In this document: positions 44,027 to 56,900 of the stretch, one piece after another
Layout of the letters: every line of letters starts with the position of its first letter
How positions within the stretch are numbered: position 1 is the stretch's first letter
Translations under genes and position numbers: made by a program
The notes under the pieces: model-generated
What the model was told of the DNA's origin: nothing
The model's database searches: none
The model's input: only the letters and a program-made list of their open reading frames with translations
Source: Verpa conica
Taxonomy: Eukaryota; Ascomycota; Pezizomycetes; Pezizales; Morchellaceae
Direction: 5' to 3'
NCBI GenBank assembly: GCA_033030425.1
Contig: JAUFSD010000012.1
Span: forward strand, 434,001-498,000
Length of the DNA stretch: 64,000 bases

Positions 44027-47000
44027 ATGCCGACAGCTACGGAAGTGCCAATTTTCGCGCAGTCTCAGCAAAACCACTCGCAATCATCGCAACATCATCA
44101 ATCCCAGCCACAAGTACAACAGCAGCAACAGGCGCCACCCCCGCCACAAGTAATATATAATCGCGGGTTTAATATATAAGTTCTCAGGTCTCTGTTCGGG
44201 GGGGGCGATGTGGCTGACAGCTTTGCACAGGCCACCAGAAAGTTGGGTTAGACATCGATTTCGCGAACAAGAGCCTGAAGGTATGCAATTCCTGCACCTA
44301 GATCCTTGCAGGGATGTCTGTACTGATATGTACGCGTAAATAGGGCTGGACAGAAATCACCATTAATCCAACGGATGCCACTCTAAAACAACTTCGGTTG
44401 AATTGTAGACAATGCAGTACGTATTATCTTAGTGGAGGCCTTCAGCAGCAGTTCCCTAATATTCTGGGGGATGATAGAAATCAAAAAATGTCTTGTCAAT
44501 GGGAAGTCGCCATCCTTGACCTATAAAGAACCGTATAGCAATTTCAAAATACATCAAACAGCCACAGTACATCAGCACCACCAACTTATGAAAAAATTAG
44601 ATCCGGCGCTCAGTGATCCTCCAGAGCATGAACTAATTATCAACTTACCCCCGAAAGTGAAGATAGAACCTGCAGTGAGTAGTTCCCAGCCTTATCAAGG
44701 ACGTCGCGGGATTGTAAAGGCACAATTTACTTACAAGTTTGATTTTAGGACCCTTTTAGCATCGCTGCTCAAAATGTTCTTTCCGCACGGGGTAACCCTT
44801 CAGTTAAGCGGGAGTCTCCAGATATTGCTGCCGGTGGTGCAATGACACCTGCTCTCACTCGGTCAGATACTCTTGCATCTCTATATTTCAACCCACTCAA
44901 AGTAAGGATCGAATATGTAATTGAACATGTTCGTGATGGGTTTACGTTTGTGGGTTGTGATGCTGGTGATATGCGATATCCACATGCCTATACTACTCAC
45001 ACACCTTTACCAGGAGCTGCGTGCTGCCTTTTCCCAACTCTCGACGGAATTCACGAGAGATGGACATGGGAAATTGAAGTGACGGTGCCGAGAACAATCA
45101 GCGATATTGAAAAGCCATTATCGAATTCACCGTCGCCTCAGGCAAATGGGAACGACATAGCTACCAACGGGGTTAATAGTGCTAATGGAACTCACGAGTC
45201 GCCAGACGATATGGATGATATACAAACAGATGAAGATGGTGATCTTGATATAATAGTGGTTTGTAGTGGAAACTATAAAGATGAGGTCCGTTGGAATTAT
45301 TCAGTTAATTTGATTATCTCTGCTAACAGTATGAAGGAGATTCACCATACCGAGCCTTGGAAGAAGACTTTTAAGTTTGATCAACCTCAAGCAGTAGCAC
45401 CACAACATATCTCTATTGCAGCTGGCCCCTTTGAACGTGTTAACCTTTCGGAGTATCGGGATGTAGAGACCGAAGAGGCTATGGGAACTATGAGTGTTGA
45501 CGTACTGGGATATTGTCTTCCTGGAAGGGAGCCAGATCTTAGAAATACTTGCATGTTTATTCCAAAGGTATTCACTAGAAACAAATCTCATTGCCAATTC
45601 TTTAACTCACACATACAGGCTCTTGATTACATCTTCAAAGAATTCGGACAATATGTCTTCCAGGCGTTCAAAGTTTGTTTCGTTGATGACCTTGCAACAG
45701 ACACGACAGAGTCTGCTTCATTGGTTATATGCAGTAGCCGTCTACTTTTCCCAGAACATGTAATCGACCCAATTTGGCCAGTCACCCGAAAACTTACATA
45801 TGCTCTGGCTACACAGTGGTCTGGGGTGCAAGTGGTCCCGAAAGATTGGCAAGACACATGGGTCATTATTGGAATTGCGTACTGGATGACTGGGTGCTTT
45901 CTCAAGACGTTGATGGGAAACAATGAATACCGTTTCAGACTCAAGAAAGATGCAGAAAAGATTTGTGAACTGGATATTGGGCGTCCATCGCTTTACGTTG
46001 CGGGATTTGCGGTTCCAATTGATCCCGGGTGCCTAGATTTCATCAAGCTCAAAGCTCCTGTAGTTTTGACGATCCTTGAGAAGAGGTTGTGGAAAGTTAG
46101 CTCTTCGATGGTATTACATCGGGTAGTTCGAAAGACTTTCTTGGCAGCAGTGGCAGGTGAACTAAAGAATGGACTTATGAGTACCAAGCACTTCATCCGG
46201 GTATGTGAGAAGAGCAGCCATACAAAGTTAGATCCCTTTTTCCAACAGTGGGTATACGGATCGGGATATCCACGCTTTGAAGTTTCACAAAGGTTTAACA
46301 AGAAACGAATGATTGTGGAAATGGGAATTCGACAGGTTCAGTCGTCAGAGACGCCGACACACCACAGGGTAACGGCTGATAGCTTTTTCAATGATGCCCA
46401 AGAGCATGTGCGGCATATTGTTGTTGGACCCCCACTGCCTTTATTCACTGGCCCGATGACTATTCGAATTCACGAAGCGGATGGGACGCCTTATGAGCAT
46501 GTTGTTGATATTAAGGATACCTATACGAAGCTTGATATCCCCTATAATACGAAATATAAGAGGCTAAAGCGCTCCAGGCGGCAAAAGGAAAGAGCTGCTG
46601 CTGGGGCTGGTGTCGATATCAGTATTGATGCACAGAACGATGATGTGCTGCTTTATTGTTTGGGCGATGTCTTGCAGAGTGAGGAAGAGGTTGACGATTG
46701 GAGGTTGGAAGATTGGTCGAAGGAGGATGAGGATAAGATGGCACAGGAGTCGTTCGAGTGGATTCGTATGGACGCCGATTTTGAGTGGATCTGTACGCTT
46801 AAGGTTGGGCAGCCAGATTATATGTTTCTTTCCCAACTCCAGCAAGATCGGGATGTTATTGCTCAATATGAGGTATATTTGTTTTCTCAATGCCTTGAGT
46901 GTACAAACAGGATTAACAAGTCTATATAGGCACTGCAACACCTTGCAAGCATAAAAGAATCTGCCTTAATATCCTCAATTTTAGTCAGGACGCTGATGGA

Positions 47001-48729
47001 CCGACGATATTACCACGGTATAAGAACAGCGGCTGCACTTGCTCTATCAAAAGTATGTTGGTTTTGGTCTATGATGATGATGTTCGCTGGCTAAAAGATA
47101 ATAGTGTGCTACGGCCGATTTGGCGTGGGTAGGGCAATTTCACCTTATGAAGGCGTTCCAGGAGTTTTTTTGTTTCCCTGGATCATCGATACCTCGAAGC
47201 AATGACTTTACAGATTTTACCTCGTACTATGTTCAGCAGGCAATACCAACTTCAATGTCACGAATCAGGAATATATCGGGGGCTTGCCCGACGTCAGCAC
47301 AGAAGTGGCTATTGGATGTGCTTCGTTATAACGATAATTCGAATAATATCGTAAGTTTATTGTTTAACGACGATAATCATCAACTAAACTAACCGGCAAG
47401 TAGTTTGATGATTGTTACTATGTAGCAAATCTTATGAAATCACTAGCCAATACTCTTACTTTGTCAAAAGCGTCAGGTGAATATAGTCATCACTATGAGT
47501 TTGAGGACGAAGAGGCTGCAACTACTCAGGAAGCTGCTATTAGAGAGATTCTAAGATACCAACGTATGGATCGATGGCAGCCAACATACCAGAATATTGT
47601 CTCCGAGGTTTCACTAGAGGTAAAACTAGGGCCTCTGATGAGAGATCGATCGCAGCTAACATTAGCGATAGATCCGGAGAGATTTGACTTTATTAGGAGT
47701 GAAAGATGCTAATATGGAGCTCTTCATGTCTTATACTAGGGAAGGCACACTGGAAACTCTTCGAGCAAAAGCTTTTGATTGTATGGTTGATCTTGGTGCT
47801 CTCCGGAGCCCTACATTGGTCGAGTATATATGCAAGGTTATCGGAGCCGACCCTTCAGCCTATATGCGCAAGCGTGTTTATGGGGCTCTTATCAAGGGGT
47901 TAGGTATGATAGCTGTTGGCGACGATAAGGCAAAGGCAGAAGACGGTCCAGATACAGGGTTAGGGGAAATGATGATAATTGAGGATAGTGGGGACGCTTC
48001 AAATTCGCGCAAGGATGAACTTGCTCGAGAGACTATTGCTGGAGCAATTGAGTCCTTGAAAAAGGAAATCGGGGACAATCAGGTCCTGAAAGAGAGCTTA
48101 TGGAAAGCTGTTACGTCCGTAAACCTTTCTTTATTTTTTTATGGATATGTACTCACTATTTTCTTGATATTCAGATCTCAAGATATTGGGCTGCTCGAGC
48201 TGCGTGACCTAACTGATATTTGTCGACTCCTTTACTATACGAAGGATTCACTTATTGTTATCATGAAACGTCCACGCCATCTTAGGTGTGAGCATGTAGG
48301 AAGGGTTTGTCTACTAACCACTGCGGTAGTTGATAGTGAATCAAATTTACTAATATCTTTTATTAGGGTGTCTTAAAATTCAGATGGACATATGATATAC
48401 AGCCAAAGCCTCTACCACCACCACCTATACAGACAAAACCGCTCAAGCTTATCACGACGCCGAAGCCAAGAACCAATGGGACACCAGTAGGAAGAAAGAT
48501 CAAAGAGCCAAAGCCCCATATCGATAAGACACCAGTGATTTCTAAATATGTTCAAAAATCTACACCCAAATCTGCACCCAAATCATCGGCTACTCCTAGG
48601 CCATCTTCCACCCCTAAGCCATCTGCCTCAAACAACTCGACACCTCGACCACCTCATAGCAAACCACCTAAAATTGTTTTGAAACTCAAGAACCCGCTTA
48701 CGCAAAACGGAACGCCAAGGTCTTCTTGA
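44027..48729 (+). CDS. TAF2: TFIID subunit TAF2 (M1-aminopeptidase-like, catalytically inactive)
   Basis: Large TFIID subunit that contacts promoter DNA around the initiator. Eleven exons (44027-44149, 44221-44280, 44344-44416, 44478-44674, 44749-46872, 46930-47052, 47105-47350, 47404-47619, 47672-48114, 48175-48304, 48367-48729) close in phase to about 1365 aa. Exon 1 is Gln/Pro-rich. Characteristic pieces: GHQKVGLDIDFANKSLKG, YVIEHVRDGFTFVGCDAGDMRYPHAY (in exon 5), GAACCLFPTLDGI, then LTYALATQWSG where true aminopeptidases have HExxH, so the zinc site is lost. It continues with GIAYWMTGCFLKTLMGNNEYRF, SKHFIRVCEKSS, and a C-terminal helical-repeat region. The tail is Pro/Ser/Lys-rich and ends KIVLKLKNP. 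The exon 1/exon 2 junction is the weakest part. One donor (GTCCGT at 48115) is non-consensus but needed for phase. Confidence 0.93.
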
Positions 48730-49897
48730 TAGGTGATACGCATTAACGCTGCTTTCACATTTGAGGACGAACGTTTTCTACCTATGCTGCTCTAAATTTG
48801 ATCCCTCATCCGGTTTCTTGCGACATATTTCTCTTTGCTGTCTAGTTTTTTTGGTAAGTCCACGGATTTTTAGTTTTTCTTACAGATGTATCATTACAGA
48901 GGCCGTTTTTGTACATTGTTTTTATTTTTATTTTCTTCGTTTCACTTCCTGTCTGGGCGCGGGTTGTTTACTAGGGGGATGGGGGTATTTTTGTTTCGCA
49001 AAGGCATAGCATGAATCGGAACCGGCGTTGAATTCTTTTTCTCTTTTTTTACTTCCCGTTTTATTCCCGTTCTACTTCTACTCTTTATATTTCTATCCCT
49101 TTAAAATAAGTTCTTTATATTTGTCATTAAAATGTAAGTTGCGAGTCACTGGCACGGTATTCGTGTTTCCGGATTGATTAGTAAGAAGGTAGTGGTAAGA
49201 GGTAGTTATATTCATCTTTATAACATGGATGGGAGGGTAAAAGGGATATGGATAAGGGTGTAGCTAGATGATTGGAATAACTCTAGTCTTCTTTCTAGTT
49301 GATGGGTTCATATAGAATTGGTTGTCATGAGAATAGATTTCGATACTTCACCTTATAGCCCTCAGATGCGTGTCTTTTGTAAAACTAGTGTTCCAGTATC
49401 GTATATGTAATTAAATAACCTTTATTTTTATCGAAGGAAACTTATATATGAAAATTTATGGTTGTTAGAATAAGTTCGACGGAACTAGGGGGTGTTTGGG
49501 CTTAAGGGAGATATAGTAGGTGTTTTTGTGCATTTAAGCCTAATTTATGGTATAGTAAAGTTGCGTCTTCCTGACTATGTATTTATGATTAGTTAATTGA
49601 TTAATTCTCTAACTGGCTACGAAGGCTAATATATGGGTAATAAAGGTGCTTAAGATATTTATGGTTAAAAAGACTATCAGACTCCCAAGTTTTATAAGGG
49701 TTCAGTACGTATATTGTCTAGTCCTTAAAAGAAACTCGCGTTTGCCATTTATGTACTAGCTTATTGGCTTACGTATACAAGCTTCCAACGTCACCCCATC
49801 TTTCAGAGCTTCAACCTCCAACCATCAAGAGGATTATCACCACAAGATTGGCTCAAGACCCTCTACAAACAATATATTCTTATTTCCAGAGCCATAT
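48730..49897. other. AT-rich intergenic region
   Basis: Spacer between TAF2 and ESA1. The first 350 bases are T-rich with an unconvincing open frame (48761-49009). Bases 49100-49750 are AT-rich with many TAGG/TTAT words and no open frame. The last 150 bases presumably hold the ESA1 promoter. Confidence 0.45.
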
Positions 49898-51557
<1,660 letters not shown>

Positions 51558-52723
51558 AGTGTATTGTACTTGTTTCCGCCTTAATTTCTTTTCTGAGTGT
51601 GGGGTATCCTTAATGGCTTGAGTTTGCTGGGCGGTGTTATTTTTGTCTCTTAGTACGGGTTTTTGGAGTTGTGGCAATTTTTTATAGCAATACTTTTGCT
51701 CCTACCTACTTTAATAGCTTTGGGTGGGGTATGGTGGAGGGCATAGTTTTCTTAGAAACTCTATTAAGTGGATCAAATCATGAGACCCATGAATTTTCCG
51801 AATATTCCTCTAGAATTGTCATAGTAGTATTGAATTCTACTTATTTTAACCATAGCTAAAGTAAAGTAAGATTAGCGAGAAGTAAGCTGACATCAGGATA
51901 TAAGATACTCAACTGGTGATCAGACTTCGCGCGATTACAGGCCTGTGAGCCCCTAATTCAGTGCTTTATTGGTTGAGCTATTGGCTGTCGGGTTTATGTA
52001 TAAATAGTTCAGTTCTCCGAATATCAGTAACTCTATAAGTCATTATTTTATTGAGTATTAGTGGATCTATATATTTCTTTATATACTACCTGCCTGGGAG
52101 GCTGCGTTGATATGCTGCCGCATCTAGGTCACTGGGATCTGAAGACCAAAGAGGTTAGCGGTTCTGGGGCCCTGATTATCAATGAGGCCAGTGGTTGGAA
52201 TACGGGGTATGAATGAATGAATGAATGAATTTATCATAAGTACATGCAACCCTAAGGTTATGGTACCCACACCGAAATAGCAACAATAACAGTAAAACAA
52301 AAACAAAAATACGACAAAAATAACGTAACTGAAATAACAGTAACAACCTCTTCCTTGGAATACGGGGTATTTATGGTGACCCAAATTTCTGAAGCTAACT
52401 AGTGAGATGCTTTAATCATATAGGTTCGATCGAATAGTAGTTTTTCGCTCTTTAGCAGGCGTAGTTAGCCTGATTATAGTTTTAGGGACTGTCGTTCTTA
52501 GACTTTAAATGAGCTAGGAGGCTCATAATTATTCAAGATCTACCCAGAGGATAAAACAAAATCTCTTTTCAGCTTTGAAATTCGAACGTTTATATCTGCA
52601 AGATAAATATAGAAAAGACAATAAAGTTGGTGAGGAAAAATCCAGCAAGAGCCCGACTCGACAAATGCTCAATACTCCTTACTTACTCCCGTCCCTATCA
52701 CTCTACCCTCACCATCCTAGTCC
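51558..52723. other. intergenic region containing a retroposon insertion
   Basis: Spacer between the convergent stops of ESA1 (+) and CDC26 (-). Bases 51600-51860 are T-rich 3' UTR-like sequence. The block 52195-52370 is the retroposon and its flanking repeats, listed separately. The right end is pyrimidine-rich (52670-52760). No coding sequence is supported. Confidence 0.5.
52195..52370 (-). mobile_element. short (ATTC)n-tailed retroposon with perfect 16-bp target-site duplication
   Basis: The 16-bp word TTGGAATACGGGGTAT occurs at 52195-52210 and again, identically, at 52355-52370. It encloses 144 bp (52211-52354) that start on the plus strand with five GAAT units. Read on the minus strand the insert is a non-coding T-rich sequence ending in TGATAAATTCATTC plus ATTC repeats. 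That 3' end is shared with the footprint at 1181-1239. This fits a 5'-truncated LINE 3' end or a SINE that uses the same tail. No convincing pol III A and B boxes are seen. No reverse transcriptase is in the window, so the parent element is unknown. Confidence 0.75.
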
Positions 52724-52930
52724 CTACTGCCTAACTCCCATCCTATCCTCCCTCGTCCTCTGCCTCACCCTCGGGTCCATTACGCCAGTCGGAACCTTCT
52801 GAGAATCGTGAGGGTTGCTATAATTGTTACCAGAGCTACCCTTACCACTTTCCTGGGCCTTTTTAAACTCGTCGTAAAGCGCAAGGTCATCGGCAGTGAG
52901 CTTAATAGGGGTTGGCTTGCGACGGAGCAT
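52724..52930 (-). CDS. CDC26: anaphase-promoting complex subunit CDC26
   Basis: A single-exon 68-aa frame starts MLRRKPTPIKLTADDLALYDEF, matching the N-terminal signature of Cdc26/Apc12 (MLRRKPT-I-LT-eDi--Ye). In the family this extended N-terminus threads into the TPR groove of Cdc16/Apc6 and stabilises it, with the initiator Met acetylated. The rest is polar and low complexity (Gly/Ser/Asn), ending in an Arg-rich segment (PRVRQRTREDRMGVRQ), also typical. The start codon is in a normal position 226 bp from the divergent small gene at 53157, so the two may share a promoter. Such a small protein is easily missed by annotation. Confidence 0.88.
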   Translation of the reverse strand: MLRRKPTPIKLTADDLALYDEFKKAQESGKGSSGNNYSNPHDSQKVPTGVMDPRVRQRTREDRMGVRQ

Positions 52931-53156
52931 TTTTTGTTTGGGGGGAATGTTTTATTTATTTATTTTTAGATTTGGAGGGGGGTGTTTGATATGCAATTTC
53001 TGTGGTTACTATGGTTGTGGTGGGTGTATCCTGAAGCAGCTGGAATGAGAATGAGCCAAACAAGCAAACTCAACACCACACGACGGTAATCCACTTACCA
53101 AATCGTAACGTCGTTCTCCAGCAATAGAGAGAGCAGATCCTTACTATACACTCAAG
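52931..53156. promoter_or_regulatory. 226-bp shared promoter between CDC26 and a small divergent gene
   Basis: The two start codons face outward with only 226 bp between them, so both transcripts must start inside this interval. An ATTT-rich stretch lies immediately before the CDC26 start. No specific factor site is identified. Confidence 0.55.
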
Positions 53157-53573
53157 ATGCCTAACGATGAAAGGTGAGCGGGGGGCCAGGGGTAGGAGGG
53201 GAGGTTGCAAAGGTTTATGTGTGGCTGACGCGAAACCCCCGTGTTGTGTTGTAATAGTTCCTTGACGACCACTCAACGCGAGATCCTAACGGAGCTTCAG
53301 AAGATCTTGATGACGGTTAATCAAATGTAAAAACCATTATTTCATCATTAATTAATTCATTTTCTTCTTATTTCTGCGGTCTTGGGTTTGTCTCATTCCA
53401 CTTGACTAACAATACTAAGAAACGATTCATTGCTCAAGACGATGTCTCTAGCCCGTGAAGGAGGGGAGATGCAGCAGCAGCAAAAAGAGACTGTCAGTGC
53501 TGGAGAGAAGATCTTCGGGGATGCGTTAGGAGGTGAAGGGGAGCAGGACGTGGTTGACAATATGGAGGATTGA
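53157..53573 (+). CDS. small helical protein, unrecognised (DASH/DAD1-like at best)
   Basis: Three exons (53157-53173, 53258-53326, 53420-53573) join with consensus splice sites and consistent phase into 79 aa, so this is very likely a real gene. The start is MPNDESSLTTTQREIL. Residues about 10-45 form a likely amphipathic helix (LTELQKILMTVNQINDSLLKTM), and the C-terminus is acidic (EGEQDVVDNMED). The helix spacing is loosely like small DASH kinetochore subunits such as Dad1 (q-R-eL--ei---l--in-lN-sL), but the DAD1 signature after it is missing, so I leave it unnamed. The divergent neighbour CDC26 is a mitotic gene, which is only weak support. The first exon is 17 nt. Confidence 0.7.
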
Positions 53574-53953
53574 GTGGATGTTAAGCAATATAATAAGCGT
53601 GATAAGATATTTCTAGACTGTACATATCTTGATCATTCGCACCTGTTTGTGAGGCTATAAAATTTCCACCCGTTACTGCAAATACATATCCACAAGTGCC
53701 TTTATTAAGGCTTAAGAAGGCGAGGGTAATGAAGGAATTAAGCAGATACCATCTACCGGTCACATACAAAACATATTTTCTTTGAGAAAAACCCCAACAT
53801 ACAATTAATACAACGAAAAGAAACAAAAAAAACTCGACTTTTCCTTCCCCAGAAAATCCACACTCCAGTAAATAAGTCTTTTGAGAAATACAATCTTTTG
53901 TAAGAAAAACTCTATAAGTTCAAGAAAAAGAATATAGGAAGAGCAATCATCAA
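53574..53953. other. convergent 3' region
   Basis: Between the stop codons of the small gene (+) and SEC7 (-). The region is AT-rich with no supported coding sequence and is taken to be the two 3' UTRs. Confidence 0.5.
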
Positions 53954-56900
53954 CTACGGGGTTCTTCTAGCACTCATACCACTCATATCACTCATCCTCC
54001 GATCTCTTATTCGTCCTCTCCCCATAATACCCATCCTCTTCACTTCTCCCACCCTCCTAAATAAGTTCTGCAGTGCAACCCTCACATCCGGCCCAGGTTC
54101 CCTACCCAACAGTTCCACGGCAAGTGGGTAAAAAGTATCTATATGCCTATCAAAATCCTTTTCAGGGAAATTCGTATAACCCTCCATCACATCCACCACT
54201 ACAGGCCTCCAGGCGACGATATTCCGCTGCTGTGTTTCCTCGTCGAGAAGGGCATAGCCACGGATGATGTCCACGCACAATCTATACCCAACTATTAGCA
54301 CACTATCTTATTATAGTAGTTAGGGTGAATCAAGGATAAACATACGGAATCAATGCCGACTCAATAGCAACTCTGCTCTCCCTCCTCTCTCGCTGTTCAT
54401 CGTGATACATCCTCAATAGAATACTAACATATGTTGCAGCACTTCCACTCTCCTGCTTCAGCAAATTTGGCGGCTGCTTCATGAACCCTTCTCTCCACAG
54501 CTTCATACGTAGTTCCTTATCACTATTGAACCGCCTCGCAAACGTAAAGCTCTTCTTCAGCACTCCCATCAACCTCAATAACTCTGTACTTGGAATTTCG
54601 TTGTACACCGCATCGTTCGAGAATAGCTCCGAAACAGTCTCGATCATTAGAAGTTGAAGGACACATTTTGTGATGATTTTATTAAAGAATCTCCTCCTTG
54701 CAGCTGTAACTACTGGCTGCTGTGCCAGTTGCTGGGGTCGGTAGTCTTCAAGATCATTGCTCTGTGGTCCGCCCCGACCCCCCTCAGGCGAGCTATCGGA
54801 GCTGTCATCTGGTAGGGTAGGTGTTGATAGTCCATTAATCTTCAACGCATTTTCACCATCCCCGTCCTCCTCCATAACAGCATCGTTGAAGGCTCCCTTC
54901 GGTTCGTTCGGTGGGCTTGTATGTATGCTGCTCCCACTCACCGACCTTGCACTACTCCCTTGCGTTGCCGCAGAGAAAAGTTGATCCGCAGTTGTTATCT
55001 CAAAAAGCTGTACGAAAGCTGATACGATCTTGGTCCAATGCTCTGGTCTCAGCTTCTTCACACTCTGTAAGATCAACTGTTGTAGGCAGCTGCTACCTAT
55101 CCTCGCGATCGTGTCGTTCTCCTGGCAGATGCAAGTTACTAGCAGGTCTAAAAACCCATCTAGCATCCTCTCTAATAAGTCGAAATAATGCGTGAAAAGT
55201 GCAATTAGGTTGCGTAATGCCTGGATCATAGTCGTGCTTAACCACATCCCTACAGCCTCTTGGGTACTAAAATGTACCATCTCGCTCCGGCTCTTTAGCA
55301 CCATGAAAATTGGGAACAAAAGTTCATGGCATATCGTATCCCAAAAGTCTGCCGGGAAGTCACCCCCATATTTCACAAGCGTATCAAAAAGATACCCTAG
55401 TGCCCTCGTCCTCGCTTCTAGATCTTCACCCGTCATGAGAATATCGTGGAATCCAAATAGTACTGGGAACCAGAACTTCACCATTGGATCTTCTTTCACA
55501 GTCCTCGTTATTACTGTTGTATTGAGATCATCGCCAAGGGCACTAGGTTTATTCTGCGAAAGTGGGCATTCCGGGCACGAAAGCATATGCGGAATCGTCC
55601 CTTTTAGTGTCTCAATCGCCTGTAGCGAGGTCTTCTGAAACCGTTGGTTTTTTGCAAATTCGGTGAGACAAACGACCATATCTGCGAACCCGCCTTGGGA
55701 GATGATAACACCAAATCTAGTACTGTAAATCTTCCTGACACTATCGAAAGCCAGATTCACAATCTGATCTGTAAAATCACGCATCATTAGCACAATATAG
55801 AAAAAACCTTTCTAGCCCATTTTATCTCCATCAAACGAGAAACGTACCATAGTTCTCCTTAGCTGCATATGTAAAGGTTCCAAACATAGTCCTCCACCCG
55901 CTCTTAATCTTATCACCTCTTGCCTGTAACATCTGACTGAGGCATCTTAGTACCATATCCTTCACTGGTACGACTGCATTGTTTGCCATGACATGCTCAA
56001 ACGGCTTTAAAAATTCCTTCTGGAACTTAAAGTGCGGGAGTTCCTCGATCTCTAAGAACCGCATGGAAAGTTGGCGTAATGAATCTAACGCGAAAAATAC
56101 CACAGATGTGTTTGAATGGCACCCAACCTATTCGTCTCTATTAATCACAATCTCAAAAAGAAATAGAATCACAATATAATCAAGAGGAAACAAACCTGGT
56201 TAAAATGCTCACCCAAAATACTCCACAAATTACTCCACTCAACCCTAATCCTCCCCATATTATAATAACTAATTTCTACCAACTTCTGTAGGCTAAACAT
56301 TCTCGGATGCTCGCTCTGCCCAGAACTCTGTATTTCCTGCCAAGACACTTCGCTCAGCGCCCTCACAAAGTCTACAATTGCCCCTCCGGTTAACTTGCTC
56401 GTATTTGCGAATATCTTGTCGACAGCTATGATAACCTCACGACTCCTACTCTCCTCAGCAACCTCCGCAACATAGTGTGTATTCGTTTGCGTCCTAGGCC
56501 GCGAGCGTGTAGGCCGTTGGGATTGAATGCTAGAACGAGACCTTCCATCACTGTTGGTATCTGGGTGGATGATATGGCCTTTTGTAACGTCAGGAACGGA
56601 GCCTTCATCAACCCCGGAGGAAATAAGTTGGAAGCGTTCAAGTTGGGAGATGCAAGTCAAAACGTCTCTCCAGGAGGTCTTAAGTAGGTTCCCTTCTGTC
56701 TGTGCAACGTCAAGGAGAGCCTTGAGAGCTTCAACATTCTTGCTCTTCATCTCGCTGAGGTTATTGAGATGCGTAAACTTTGCGAGGGCATTGACAAACG
56801 CAATCCTTGGTGTCTCCAGATCAAAAAAGCAAGCCACTCTAATAGCAAGCTTGAATCCCTCCATACACAGCCTTACCATCTCAGTCTCATTGCTATCCTG

